From positions 15,221-79,220 of the forward strand of contig JH720398.1 in the NCBI GenBank assembly GCA_000231825.2: DNA of 64,000 bases. Reading direction: 5' to 3'. A program made the position numbers and the translations under genes. This DNA comes from Tetrahymena elliotti 4EA. Its lineage: Eukaryota; Ciliophora; Oligohymenophorea; Hymenostomatida; Tetrahymenidae. This document shows, piece after piece, positions 1 to 13,021 of the stretch. The notes beneath the pieces are model-generated. The model was not told the origin of the DNA, searched no databases, and worked only from the letters and a program-made list of their open reading frames with translations. Numbering within the stretch: the stretch's first letter is position 1; each line of letters begins with the position of its first letter.

Positions 1-830
1 GCATTTTGCTAACTCTGATCCTAATCCTTATGCACCCATTTGACCAATTCTATTTAATCTTTTAAAAAAATTATTAAAATAAATTTTCTAGCTTAAAAGA
101 ATCAGAAAAACATAAAAATTTGAATTAAAGTGCCAAACAAATTCAAGCATACTAACCCAATTTAGTAAGCTGTTATTAGCTCATAAATTAAAGTCTTTAT
201 ATATTGATTCATAAAAAAATGAAAAAATATTGAACCCTATTTTTACCTTAGGTAAAGATTCAAAGTTTAGAGATTAGAACATTTTGCTAATCCGGATCAT
301 AATCCTTAAACTCCCATTTCACCAATTTCATTCCTATTGATAAGAATTATAAAAATAAATATTTAGTAAAGAAAAATATAAAAAAATGAGAAAAACTTAA
401 AAATTATTAAATCTGAAAAAAATCTAATAAAGTTAACCAAGCAAGTATTAAAAAATCAGCTCAAATTAGTTATCTAATAGTTGCTTATAAATTAAAATCA
501 TTTATTCATTCTTTCAAAAATGAATATAATAAAAACTGCTTTTACAAAAGGTAAAGAGTCAAAGTTTAGAGATTAGAGCACTTTAATAAGCCAGATCCTA
601 ATTCTAACACACCTGTTTCACCAATTTTATTGGGTCTTTTAAAAAATCATAAATATAAATACTGAATAAAGAAATATTTAAAAGAACACGAAAAACATAA
701 AATGTGAATTAAATTCACCCAAACTCGAATATTATTCGTTCACAAAATAAAATTTTTGTTATTGAAAAATGCTTCAATAATATTTAAGCTCTATTTTTTG
801 AGTTGAAAGTCAAAATTTAGAGAGATTTTG
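1..830. repeat. Degenerate tandem repeat, about three 250-300 bp units
   Basis: Three related units start near 1, 280 and 578. Each opens with a 'cattttgct'-like stretch, then a C-rich 'caccaatt' segment, then an A-rich middle. The first two end with the same 'caaagtttag agatta' block (at 261 and 560), and the third has a weaker copy near 811. The block-to-block spacing is 299 and then about 251 bp. Copies are clearly diverged. The array runs off the left edge. No open frame is evident in it. Confidence 0.75.
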
Positions 831-1621
831 ATTATTTTAAAAATATAAATAACTTTACCTGAAATCAATTAAAAGATTTGAGTAAGAAGTTAAATCAGAG
901 CTTAATAACGTTAAATAGATAAAAATTAAAATATATCTGTATCACTCAAGAAATACAAATACATCGTTGAGGTCTGTAAATTATTTTATATTTTTTAATT
1001 TCATTTATTTTTCTTTTTAAATGTTTATTTTGATTAAATTGAATATGAATACAAAAAATTAAATAAACTGTTTCAAACAAGATTTTACAAATATAAACAA
1101 ATCCAATTAATTTCTAAAAATTTTACAGATAAATAAAAAGCAAAATATTTTCAGGTAGATCTTAATAAGTGAGAATTTTATTATTTTCTTTGAGTGAAAA
1201 ATTTCTATTCAAAATTATGGAAAAAATATTTTAATTGAGTAATAAATGTATTTTTAATTAACTTTCAACATCAGTGTTAAAAGATTTTTTGTATTAACAA
1301 CTTTACTGATCTTGTATTTAAAACTTATATTCAAAATATTTTAAAACTTTCAATTAAGGAACCTTCAAAAATGGATGGGAGAATCGAATGAATGAATTGA
1401 GGAGTTTGTTAAAAAATGTTAAAAATATCATTTTTAAAAAATGAAAAAAATTAATTTATCCTTTTAAAAAAGTTTATTTAAAAATTTAATCTGAGGAAAT
1501 TGTTTTTAATGAAAATAATTGGTTAAGAGGTTATGAAAAAGTTAAAAATTTTAAGTTTTTTGTAGTAATTGACAGAAAATAAATAATAAAATTTAAATAT
1601 CATTTAAAATTATTATGTTTT
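831..1621. other. AT-rich spacer, no gene seen
   Basis: This stretch lies between the tandem repeat and the 3' end of the reductase gene. It is composed of A/T runs with no conserved protein in any frame under the ciliate code and no tRNA-like fold that I can see. Confidence 0.5.
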
Positions 1622-2793
1622 TCAATTATTTATTTAAGGTTTTATTTATGCTTCCTTTGGGAGTTTATTAGGAACTTAACCTTTTTATATCATATCATAT
1701 GCAAACTCAACTACCGTATTCCTATGAAGTCTAAAGCGAATATCCAAGTCTTTGATTGTATCACTATTATCAAAAATAACTCTTCTTTAGAAATAAGGTT
1801 TAGTAATTCCTACTTATTTATCAACACAACCAGCAATAGAAAACATTAATTTACTTTCTATAGTAAAAGAGACTATCTTGTATTTATATTTTGAAAACTC
1901 ATCTCTCAAAATATCAACAATGTCTGGCATCCAATATGAATTCTCAGTTAATAAATATCTCTTTCCACTAGTTAAAGCTAGTTTTTCTTAGTCTAAAGGA
2001 ATAACATGAGCAAGTGCGCAATCCCTAACATCAATAGTTGCAAAGCTTAATTTTGGTACACCTGGAATTTCGTTTCTCATAATTTTTAAGATAAAATCAG
2101 AGCTGACACAATCGTTTGAATGGAATGAAGGGCCCTATTATAAAATCAAAATTTAAATAAGATTTATTCTCACTAAGTAACTTATCTACCAAAATGTATC
2201 CTGGGAGAATTACTGTCATCTGAATTTTCTGTTTATTTTAATTGTAGATTTCCCATGCTTTTTTTTCAGCTAGAGTCTTTGATTTTTCATAAGGAGGACA
2301 TGATGCCTAGATTTAATTTCATAATTATTTTTAAAAATTAAAAAACTAAATTAAATACCAAATTTGACCAATCTTATGTATTAAAATAATTTTTTTGAGT
2401 ATTTCCTGTGAATACAGAAGCAATAGATGATGTGATTACTATCTTTTTAACTCCATTTTTTATGGCAGCTAGAAAAACATTTTCAGTACCTTAAACTGCA
2501 GGTTAAATTACTTCATCTTCATGTTTAGGTAAGTATTAAGGAAAGGGAGAGGCAGTATGAACTACATAGTCAATACCCTTCATTACAGTATCCCAGCACT
2601 CTTTGTTTGTTAAATCAGCCTCTACAAGCTCTAGGTTACAATTCTTAGAAGGATTTATTTTATACAAATGATCAATTTTTTTAGGATTTTTTAATGAGCG
2701 AACGGTAGCTCTCACATTATAGCCTCTTTGAAGCAATTCATTAAGGACATGTCCTGCCAAATAACCTGAAGCTCCTGTTAAAAGAACTTTCAA
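1622..2793 (-). CDS. NAD(P)-dependent extended SDR, dihydroflavonol-4-reductase-like
   Basis: The gene is read on the minus strand from ATG at 2793 to TGA at 1622, with exons 2359-2793, 2190-2306 and 1622-2134 and introns of 52 and 55 bp. The product is 354 residues, normal for the family. It opens with the Rossmann nucleotide-binding motif TGASGYLAG (residues 6-14). It carries the catalytic Tyr-xxx-Lys pair as YEKSK (Y151, K155), preceded by an ITSSIAS strand that supplies the active-site Ser. Families with this pattern (dihydroflavonol 4-reductase, cinnamoyl-CoA reductase, methylglyoxal reductase) reduce carbonyls with NAD(P)H. The exact substrate cannot be read from sequence, and a plant-type flavonoid role is unlikely in a ciliate. 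No signal peptide or membrane segment is visible, so it is probably cytosolic. Several Gln are encoded by TAA. Confidence 0.88.
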
Positions 2794-3297
2794 TTATGAA
2801 TTATCTCTACTTTATAAGTTATTCATATTGTAATGCTATAATTACTAAATTTAAAGAATTATTATAATGTTTATTCATAAAAAGTTATTTAAGCACAAGT
2901 TAATAAATTTGATTTGTTTATGATTACAAATCAAATAAAGCTAGAAACTCGCTTCAGTTTTTCCTTTAAAAATTCTGTTGAATTTTGTTCAATTAGAAAA
3001 ATTATTACTAGCTATTAACAGAATTCAATCAGTTCTTTCATTCCTTACAAAAATAATTCATTTGAATTTATTTAAATAGGAATCATAAATTTTCTCATTT
3101 TTAAGTCAAGTCAATATTTTATTTTTTTAAATTTAAATTATACTAAGTAAATAAATGGTAAATAAGCAACATAAATTTATTTTTTAAATATCGAAGCATA
3201 GGCTAAAAAATAAAATGTTTTGCAAAAAATATTTCATAAATTTAAAGAATAGATAAAAATCTTTTTTAATCATAAAAACTATTTATTTGATTTATTT
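2794..3297. other. AT-rich spacer upstream of the reductase
   Basis: This holds the 5' flank of the minus-strand reductase. A short inverted repeat (attctgtt / aacagaat) lies around 2970-3025. Nothing else can be supported. Confidence 0.4.
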
Positions 3298-3522
3298 TCA
3301 TTATTACCAGGAATGTTAAGAATCAATTTAGTAAAGTTTTTTGTTTTTTTGTTAAGCTCTTCTATTTTGTCTTTAGTTCTTTTTATCATTAAATATTTTT
3401 GTATGCCTTTTAAAATAATACCTTCTTAAATTTATAGTACTATTCTTGCAGAATTTCTCAACATATTGAAACTTATCATTCAAATTAGTTACTTTATAAT
3501 GAACATAATGATTATTTATCAT
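3298..3522 (-). CDS. Small hypothetical ORF, 74 residues
   Basis: An ATG at 3522 opens a frame that reaches TGA at 3298 under the ciliate code. The product would be a very basic 74-residue peptide (opening MINNHYVHYKVTN), rich in Lys, Asn and Arg towards the C-terminus. It matches nothing I recognise and has no membrane segment. Local base composition is slightly less AT-biased than the flanks, which is the only hint of coding. It may be a chance frame or the last exon of an unrecognised gene. Confidence 0.2.
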
Positions 3523-3945
3523 TTGTAATTATTTTTTAATTATAAATCTTCATGATTCTTTTTTTTATTTTTTAAATAATTGCTCATTCAGAAAAAATAA
3601 TACCCATGTTTAAACTTAGCAACAAAATTTTAATGATTAAGTTGTTTTACTCTGTATGTGTAAAAGAGAATTTTGGCGCAATCAATATTTTAATAGTTTT
3701 TAGTAGCGGATTTTATGCTTGCATATTAAAGCAATTATACCGCTAAAATAAATATCTTGCTTAGTATCTTAAAGAATATCAATTTTTATTGAAAATTGAA
3801 ATAAAAAAGGATTTGAATTATTTTTTACTGCATTTTAGTTATTTCTAATTAAAAACAAAAATTGATAGATAAATTCAATATAAAAAATAAAAGCAAAAAA
3901 AAAAATAAATTGTAGAATACTAAAAAATTTTATTTATTCTATTAA

Positions 3946-5621
3946 ATGAGTTAGGAAAGTAGTGAATTAGAAAAATAAATGCAAGAGGAGATGACAAAAG
4001 AGTAAACACTTTTATAAGCGGAAGAAAATAATTTAAAGGATGAAGGCAGTCGTACTTAAGAAGAGGCTGAGTTAATTGCTAAATCATTATAGGAAAACTC
4101 AAGCAAAGTAAATGAAAAATATCTTGAGAGCAGACTTACTGAAGCTGTTGAATGTTATAAGAATAAAAACTTTGATCAGGCTGAAAATATTTTCTCTGAT
4201 CTCATGATTTATGCAGTTAAATTTTATAAATCAGAAACTCATGTTAAAATGTCTAAATTCTTCTTCTTTTATGGTGATATGCTTCTTTCTAAACTTGAAA
4301 ATAATCCAGATGTTTTTGGAGATAAAGCATAAAAGAAGTTAGATAATTCAACAACAGAAGAGGTAGCTCAAAATCCTAACTAAATGGCATCTGAAGAAGT
4401 TAGTGAATAAAAAATGGTTGCTTAAAAAGAATAAAAAGAAGATGATGATGAAGAAAATGATGAATCATAATCTCAAGGTATTTTAAACGTTTGATTAATA
4501 ATCAAGCATAAAGCATATAAAGCTGGATATATCAAGTGGATAATCTTTTTAACTTTTATATTTTATTTTCTAAAAGGTGAAGAAGAAATTGTTTAGTTGG
4601 ATACAGTTATTTTTAAAGATGAGAATGTTGAAATCAGAGATGAGACTAATGCTTCTACAAATAATGAAGAAAATAAAGCAGAATAAAGTGATATTCCTAT
4701 TGGTAAAGTAACTTTGGAAAAATCAGATCCTATTGATGATATATAATTAGCTTGGGAAAATTTGGAATTGAGTCGTAAAATTTACAATTAAGAATTGTTA
4801 TAGCTTTAAGATAGCTAAGATGAGGATAGAAAAGAAAAATAAGTTTAAGTTAAAAAGTAAATTGTTGAAGTAACTTTAAGAATTGCTGATCTTGAATCAT
4901 GGAGAGACAATTTCTCAGATGCTTTGAAGGAATACTCATCGTAAATAATGAATTTTTAAATACATTTAAACAATAAAATACAAATTAAAATAGAGCTCTT
5001 TCAGTGTCTAGAGAAATAGAAGATAGAGAATAGAGCAGAACTTTGAGCAGTATTTACTTTTAATTGGGTAATGCTGTACTTTATGAAAACAAAGAATATT
5101 GTGAAGAAGAAGCTCTTAAAAATTTTATTGATAGTGCATAAATTTTAGAAAATTGTCTTTCAAATAAAATAGCTATTCCCCCACAAGAACTTCCCAGCTT
5201 TAAAATTTTAAAAAAAGATGATATCAAAGTTGACCATTTAAAGCACAGCTTTTTGGATGATGATGAATCTAAAGAAATTAAAGATACACTTAAAATTTTA
5301 TATGAAAAAATAGAAGACACTTTGATACAAAGAGATGAAAGAGATAAGTATAAAGCTTATTAAGAACTTATGAAGAAGCAAGCATAAAATTAAAATTAAT
5401 TTGCTCAGCCTACTTAAAGCAGCGCTCCTATAAAAAATTTAGGTACTTTTGGGTCATTAAAAAGAAAAGAGCCTTCTTCAGAAAACAGTAATTCATTAAA
5501 TGGCTCATAAGCATCAACTACAACTAATACCATGAATATCCCATCCTCAGAATAATAGCCTTCAAACACTTCTCAAATAAGTCCTGATGGAAATCCTGAT
5601 AAAATGCTTAAAAAAGATTGA
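3946..5621 (+). CDS. NASP/SHNi-TPR family histone chaperone
   Basis: Exons are 3946-4477, 4577-4940 and 4994-5621 (introns 99 and 53 bp); the product is 507 residues ending at TGA 5619-5621. The N-terminal TPR region (about residues 50-120) contains the NASP-like stretch FFFFYGDMLLSKLE. It is followed by a long acidic Glu/Asp insertion, as in NASP. The family hallmark, an interrupted SHNi-TPR, is visible as QLAWENLELSRKIY (about 232-245). A further TPR follows (YFQLGNAVLYENKEYCEEEA), and the C-terminus has a basic LKRKEP patch that could be a nuclear signal. NASP/Sim3/Hif1 proteins bind and shelter H3-H4 or linker histone and hand them to assembly or acetylation factors in the nucleus. The family call is firm; whether it prefers H3-H4 or H1 is not readable. 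Confidence 0.88.
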
Positions 5622-6955
5622 AGAAAATAAATAAATTTGATTAAAAGAAAGATAGTAATTACTAAAAGAGACATAATTTATATAAATCCAATTTACTTTA
5701 ATTATGATTTAATCTTTTTCCTTTTTATTATCATTCTAGTATTCATTATTCTAAATTTAATTTACATCTCAACTTAAACAAAATTCATGCTTTTATTTAA
5801 ACTGATAAAAAATGTTACAAGAAAGTTAAAAAATAGTTAAAGCTAATTAATGTGTAAATATTTAATTAATTATTTTTTTGGAGGAAAAATACTCAATATA
5901 TTTTTAGAAAATAATTAAAAATTAATTTATAAAATTATTATTTTTAGAATTTTATTTTAAAAATAGGTTTTAACTTGGCTTAAATTTCTAAGTTTATTTT
6001 AAGTTTCTAATAAAAAATTATCTAAGAGATATATTTAAGAAATTTTAGGGTTATCTTTCATCATTACTTTTTGAAAGAAAAATATCTATTGTGTCTTAAT
6101 AAACAAAAAATATTTAGATCTCATAAAAAATAAAAAGTCATATAAAAAGATTTATCAATAAAAATTACATTAATAATTAAATTTTTTAATGTTTAATCTA
6201 GAATTTCTAAAAATTTTAGGCCTAAAAAATTCCAATAAAAACTAAAGCTAAATTCTATACAGCAGTTTAATAAAAAATTAATGTATCATAGTAAGGTTAA
6301 ACTTAAAACCTAAAAATTGAAATTTAGAATTAAAAAATAAAAGAAAATTAATTTTAATGAAATTTATTTGAATAAAAACTATTTTACTAAAATAATATTA
6401 TAAATTAGTTTTAAATAAATTTAATATTAAAAGTTAGTATTTTAGTTAATTAATTTAATTTTATTATTCCAAAACTAATTTTTGATCAAATTTAAGAGTG
6501 TTGAATAGTTTTTTACTTCTTAATTAAAAAACTAAAGTACTATTTTGAACTTAATTACTTTGAATTTTTAAAGTCTAAAGAAAAGCAGATATTTTTGTTT
6601 TTTTGAATACTAACTTTAGATGTAAAAAGTATTATTTTTAAATATCTTCATTGTGAGTTATTTCAGAAAAGAAATCTGATTTTTGTATAAAAGATTACTT
6701 TTTGAATTTTTTGGTGGAAATACTTATTATATTTCTAATGAAATAATGATTTTATCTTAAAAATTGCCAGCATTGCTATTTACATGCATAAATAAATACC
6801 TTAATACAATACTGATAAATAAATTAAATTTGTAATAAATAAAATCAATCAAATAGAAATAGCCTAAGAATATTATTTAATCAAATATTGATATTTGTTT
6901 TATTAGTTAGAAATAGTTGTGAATAGTTAATAGATAAAAACAATTAAATTTAGAA
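5622..6955. other. AT-rich spacer, no gene seen
   Basis: About 1.3 kb of very AT-rich sequence between the NASP and WDR7 genes, both on the plus strand. No frame encodes a protein I recognise and no RNA fold stands out. It must contain the NASP 3' end and the WDR7 promoter, but I can point to no specific site. Confidence 0.4.
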
Positions 6956-9900
6956 ATGCCAAACCTTCTTTTGCCTATTTGCATGAAAACATAGTTAACC
7001 AACTATCATAGGGTTACTCATTATCTTTCAATTCCTGAAGAAAAAAGGTTAGTAACTGGTGGTTTGAATGGTGATATAATTATTTGGAGAATACACAGTC
7101 ATGAGGGATAAGTAGATGAATAATCAAATATTAGTATTTCTTCTCCAATATCAAAGGAGCATCCATCATACTTAGAGCCAATTAGATATTTAACACCCTG
7201 CCTTTCATAGACAGTTGGACAAGTTACTTGTTTGCAATTGATAAAGAATCCCATAAACCACGAAATAGTAATTAATAGTTTTGATTAAAGCAAATGGTCT
7301 TTTAAAAATAGCATACCATTAGAAATAGATTAACAAATTTATTCTAACTTTTGAAAGATATTCATAAAAATAAGGCTCTTAAGGAATATGATTTGTATTT
7401 TTAAAATAATTAGGATAATTCTCATTACTGCATTTTAAGTATTCATCAAGATAATAGAGTAAGAATATGGGATTTGAGAGATGGTAGATGCATTAATATT
7501 TCATCTCACACTACATTTAAAAGTTCTAATATAAATATATGTGTACCAATAACTCCTAATTCTAATAGATTTTTTGCAGTTGCAGGTAAATTATTTTGTT
7601 TATTAAAACAATTAATTATGAGTGAATTAGAAATGATCAATGCATTGATAAATAAGATAATATTGGAATTTATTTATACTTTAATACTATTTTTGGTATT
7701 TATTTAGGCAATGGTAAAGGAGTAGAAATATTAGACGTATGGAAATTAAAAAGTGTTGCTTGTTTTAGTATAGATGAAAAAAGTACTATGGTTAGAGATA
7801 TTCAAGTAGTTTATGAAAAAAGCGAAATGTATGTTGTTGATGATTAGGTAAACTTCTTTTAATAAAGCTTTAGATTTTTTCTTAAATACAAAAAATAAGA
7901 CTTCAATTCAATTATTTTTTTTGTTATAAATGATTTTTTAATAATTTGTATTAAAAATATATAGAATATCTTATATTGCTTAAAGATTTCTGAGTATCAG
8001 TAAAATGAATTTAGCATTTATAGTAAGTATGTAAGGAATTAGATAGAATATGAGAAGCAGATTAAGAATGCAAAATGCAAATTAATAAATAAAGTGAAGA
8101 TTACTAGCTCGAAGCAACAGCTTATTAAAATGCTTATTATGCAAAACATCCCCTTCATCTTGTTTATTTATCCTAAGAAAGTATTATTTTAAAAGGCTGA
8201 TGAGCTTTATAGATTAATTCATGAACCTTCTTAGGAAGAAAAAAAACCAGAATAGCCTTAATCATAGCCATAACCATTTTTGATATCTAACTAGAATAAC
8301 CTAAAAATGCATTTCTAAAAGACTGATGATATCATTTTTGGTGCTTCTAGAAAAAAAGCAGCTCCTACATACCAAAGACTCAAATAAAAAATTAGTTTCA
8401 AGATGGAATTACCAAAATCTGTAAAAGATAATGCAGAATTAGAAAAATATTACATTTATAATGGAGCTGAATACATATATCATGATGATAAATAATATAT
8501 TTTGCTATTTTTGAAGGTAAATAAAGAAAAAATAGCATTAACCTAAATATAATTTTATTAAAATATATTAGGATGGTACTTGTTAATTAGTAGGCTTAAA
8601 AGATGTTGAAAAATTATCTGAATTTAACGTTGTTTCTATTGATAAAGATTATTCATTTGATTATGCCTCATTTAGCTATTCTAAAAATGTAAATATATCA
8701 TTCTAATTAAAATTTCATATCAAAATTTTAAAAATAAATTAGGAAAACTCTTTAAAGGGTAAACTAAGTATGCAACTTGTTGAGATTTTGAAAGGAATCT
8801 AAATCGATCAAGATTACAAAGATAACTAGATAAAGTTTGATGTTGTTGGATTTGAAAATAATAGCAGTCTTTTATTTTAATTTGAATAATAGAAATCATA
8901 AATGGTTACTTATTCATTCTTAAAACATTTTGAAAATATAAAGAATTCTATTTATTAAATTAAATATATTAGTTTTGCATCTGAAGTAACATTTTTAATT
9001 ATTTGATTCATTTTAATAAATCTTTAAATTTATGTAAAAGCCCCTCCAAGATGAGCATGATTCAAAAAATATGATTTGCTAATCAGATATAAGAATCGTC
9101 TTTTCAGAAAATAGTCTTTAAGATAGTATTTACAAAAAGATAGATTTTTCTCAATTTTTGTTTTCTCAACCTGAGCCAAAACAATTAAAGACATTATTTA
9201 ACAGTGAGAATCGTCTTGTTGATAAAGATAGAATCTTCAATTAATTCTTCTATTTGAAGTATGGATAATACCTAGAAGAAAAATATGGAGAAGAGAAAAT
9301 CACAATAAGTTCTATGGATTTTTTAGACGATAAAAACCCTTTTTACTTCTTCGGAACTGAAAGTGGTAAAGTTGTTGGTATTCCCTTGCTCTATTCTGAT
9401 GATAAAGAGATGTTTGATATGCTTTATTATAATTTTGATTATAAAAGTCCAATCACTTTCTTAGAATACAAGAAAGGTTATTTAATCATTTCTAGTGCTT
9501 CTGGTAGATCTGCAGTTCTTTAACTTTCATCGGCTGAGGAGCAAATAATTAAACCTGATATAAATTTCAAAGGGAAATTAAATATAATTGATTTATCTGC
9601 TCTTCCTAAATTTAGTGAAGTATTTTCATCACCCATCAAACATATCATGAAACCCAAAATTGTGAATAGTATTTTAAAAGACCCCGCTAACTAAGAAGCT
9701 ATAAAAGACTCCTAAAAATATCTTAAAAACACACTTTGCTTTATTTTAACAAACAACTCAGTCATCATTTACAACACTAAACTAAAACAAATAGATTTCA
9801 AACTTAATTCTAATAAAAGTTCTATTTATGGATTATATTTCAACCCTATATCTGATTACTTCATCATTCTTACAAGTGAAGGGCAAGTTAATTTCTGGTA

Positions 9901-12522
9901 TAAAAGCAATTTTGTTTTTAAGTTTAATTTAAATTTTATTTTTTAATTGAAAAAGGTCTATGGGAAGCCAAAGATTTGAAAGGTCAGGAACTTTCACAAA
10001 CTATTCTAGCTTATTTGATGTAGAAGGACTCATTTAAGATAATTTTTAGACTTAAAGAGGTCTCAATAAATACTCAACTTATAAAAAGATACATGAAGAA
10101 ACTATTTCTAAAGTTCACTCAGTTTTAGAGTTTAATTAAAGACACTATGATGATACAATAAATTTCAATGATGAATCCTCAAATAAATCAAGAACAACAT
10201 TACTAATTTATGAACAGCTAGGAGAACTTAGAGATCAAAAGCATTCATCTGAAGAATAGCTCAGTTTGCTGTGGATGATTTAAGTAAAATTAGCTTTGAA
10301 AAAAAAGTGAAAACATAAGCAAATTTAATATTAAAAAAGTAATTAAAAGGTATGATTTATCAAAGTAGAAACAGCAAAAATGGAATGAGTATCCTTAAGT
10401 TGAAGTTAAATAGACTAAAATAATAAACTTATTCAAATCAAGCCTATATCTTATTTGTTGATGTTAAAAAGCACAACTAATAAATAGTAGATATATTTGA
10501 AACTGCTCACGATCCTGAGGCTCATCAAGTAAACAATTTGTTTCAAAAAAGATTATAAATATATTAATTTAAAAAAAGATATTCTCTTACATTCCATTTG
10601 TGTACCCTTGGGGAAATAAAGCAGATCTTAATATGGCTAAATATATTAATCATAAAAAGCCTGTATTTAACTATATCATAGGATCTCCTGGAATGGGTTA
10701 ATGCTTCTCCTTTTCATTAGAAAAAGACTCTTAATATTCTACTTCAAGCAATTTGTCTTCTATTCAAGCTTTAAGTATTATTTTGCATTTGATGATATTG
10801 GGTGTATTCAAGAACAGTGAAGTAAATCTACTTCCTTTAAGATTAATTCAATACAATAATAAATATTTTTATTTAGGAAACTTACAAAAGTATGTTAGAA
10901 GTAGCTAACTTATTTACAAAAAATAAAAAAAGAGTTCATCCTCATTTTAAGAGCTTGAGTCTCTAAATTTTGTCTAGATTTTGTATTGATGATTCTAATG
11001 AAGTCATGAGTTCTTCTTCAAACTTAATGATTAATTCTTTAGTCTACAAGGTAATGATTATTTAAAAAAAATATATTTTAAACTTGATTTTTTATATTTT
11101 AGGATGAAGATAGTTTGTAATACACTAAGTTATGTTCTGAACTGTTTAATTATAATCTTCAATATTTGAAAGAAAAAGATGAAATATAATTTTCAGTTTC
11201 TGAGATAACTTGGTTGCTAATGATAACATATACTAATATATTCTCAAATAATTAATAAGTTGGAGATGTAAGTTAATTTAATTGGTGTTTTTTTATATAA
11301 AAATTCATTAATTTATCTAAATAAGATGACAGAATGCATCAAGAGAATAGTCAAAGGAGTTGAATTAACTAATTGCCTTAAAAATCCAAACTTGGTTGCT
11401 CCTTGCATGAAAATTTTAACTGAAGGTGAAAAAAATTACATTTTACTTTACAAATTAAAAAGAATTTATTAATAAATTAGGTATCAATTTATGGAAGGAC
11501 TTTATTGATAATTATAGAGATCTAGTTTCTAACTTGATCTTTATTTACTTCCATTATAACACCTCTAATGAATACTTAAAGACTTTGAAGGATATTCCAA
11601 GAACTCAACTTAAAAAAGCTATTTACTTGGATCAATTCTTAAAACAACCTGGAAATATAAGAAAAAGAATGAAATTAATGACAATAAAGTAATTTTATGA
11701 TTATTGATTATGAATAAAAATTAATACTTTTTAATGAAAATAAAATTAGGACAATTATTTCTTTGGTCAATGTTTGCTAAAATGAATTTTTGCAAATAGT
11801 TAGCCGTGAAATTGAAAATAAAGACAGACATCCTTTATATCCTTGCTCTATAATAGATATAATTAGAAATTACATAAAAGTCTAATCAGAGGTTGCTAGA
11901 AATAAACTTCCTATATTTATTGAAATTATTTTAAAGTAAAAAAGTTTATTTTTTGTTATGTTTATTAAATATTTATTATTAAACAGGTCTTTGGATCCTA
12001 ATAATCCAGAGTATAGAAGAATATGCCATCAACCAGCTACAAATGCTTTATAGGCAATCTTTAAAATATATCCTAGCATTTCATTCAATCAATAATCACA
12101 AGTAAACAAATTCATTTTACTTATCTTTGAGATTTTTTTATAATATTTTTTATTAGAAATTTGCTGTAGGAACAAACTAGAATCAAATATTTATTTATGA
12201 TCTTAGAACTGCAGTTAAATGGAGAGTTCTTGCAGGTCATGTTGGAGAAGTTAAAAGTGTCAGTTTTGATAATAGTGGAAAGCACATTGCTTCATTTAGC
12301 TCTGAAGATTTTATACTAAGATTATGGAAGGTAGGATCAACTGGTTTCTTTAGTTCCATTTTAAATATGAATGGTACACCATCAAAAAATTTCCAAATAC
12401 CAAGACAAGAATACGAAGCTTTAATTAAAAAGGGTTGTAGAGTTAATATAAGTTGGGATCAAAGTGACAGAAGATTAATAATAAATTTCGGTAATGAAAG
12501 CTACCCAGTAAATATTTCTTGA
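6956..12522 (+). CDS. WDR7: WDR7 / rabconnectin-3 beta orthologue (WD40 protein)
   Basis: Seventeen exons were pieced together: 6956-7267, 7414-7585, 7708-7847, 7965-8516, 8572-8688, 8743-8985, 9041-9897, 9956-10283, 10340-10528, 10579-10821, 10877-11050, 11103-11267, 11326-11425, 11481-11688, 11750-11935, 11987-12101 and 12157-12522. Phases agree at every junction and give 1,488 residues, very close to the known WDR7 length. The N-terminus has WD40 repeats (LVTGGLNGDIIIW; ILSIHQDNRVRIWDLRDGRC). The middle is helical and poorly conserved. The C-terminus has the diagnostic final WD repeats (FIYDLRTAVKWRVLAGHVGE; GKHIASFSSEDFILRLW). In animals and fungi, WDR7 with DMXL/Rav1 forms a complex that promotes V-ATPase assembly and vesicle acidification. 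The V-ATPase a subunit lies at 25.4-28.6 kb. The least certain splice sites are at 10284-10339, where another donor (10264) also keeps frame. Confidence 0.88.
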
Positions 12523-13021
12523 AAATAAAGTGAATTACTCTAAATTTCTTTCTCGTTTCAAATTAAAATAAATCTATTTCTTATGTATTTTTGTTTGTTT
12601 TTAATATTTTTTTTATCAGTATTCTTATTGCATAACTCAAAATTTATTTAAAATAAAACATTCAAATTGTCTTAAATTTTATTAGGATAGTCGAGAGGTA
12701 AAAATTAACAATAAAACTTAATAATATTATTGCTGTTTTGATAACTCTTTTGAGATGAAATTAAGTAAAGATAAATAATTTTTGGTGATATTTAATTATT
12801 TGAATTGGAAAATCAATTTGATGTCAAATATTAAATAGAATTTGAAAAAAGAAGGAAGGTAGGTATTGAAACAGAGAAATTAGGATTGAAAATTTCAAGA
12901 ATATTAAGTTTTAAACATGTATAGAACAAAATTAGACTAGAGTTTTTGTTGATAGATATTAAATTTATTAATTTAGATTACACTTTAAAAAGTTTTAAAT
13001 TATTTAAGAAATTCAAACATC
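12523..13021. other. Convergent 3' intergenic region
   Basis: About 500 bp between the 3' end of WDR7 (+) and the 3' end of mtHsp70 (-). It is AT-rich, and I see no gene in it. It serves two convergent transcripts. Confidence 0.4.

Noticed and set aside
7268..7413. Reading through into an extra stretch after NPINHEI in WDR7
   Set aside because: It runs to a TGA; treating 7268-7413 as an intron joins two halves of one WD repeat and keeps the phase.
10284..10339. Apparent frameshift in WDR7
   Set aside because: A GT-AG intron of 56 bp at phase 0 restores the frame with a strong GTAAAA donor, so no frameshift or programmed shift is needed.
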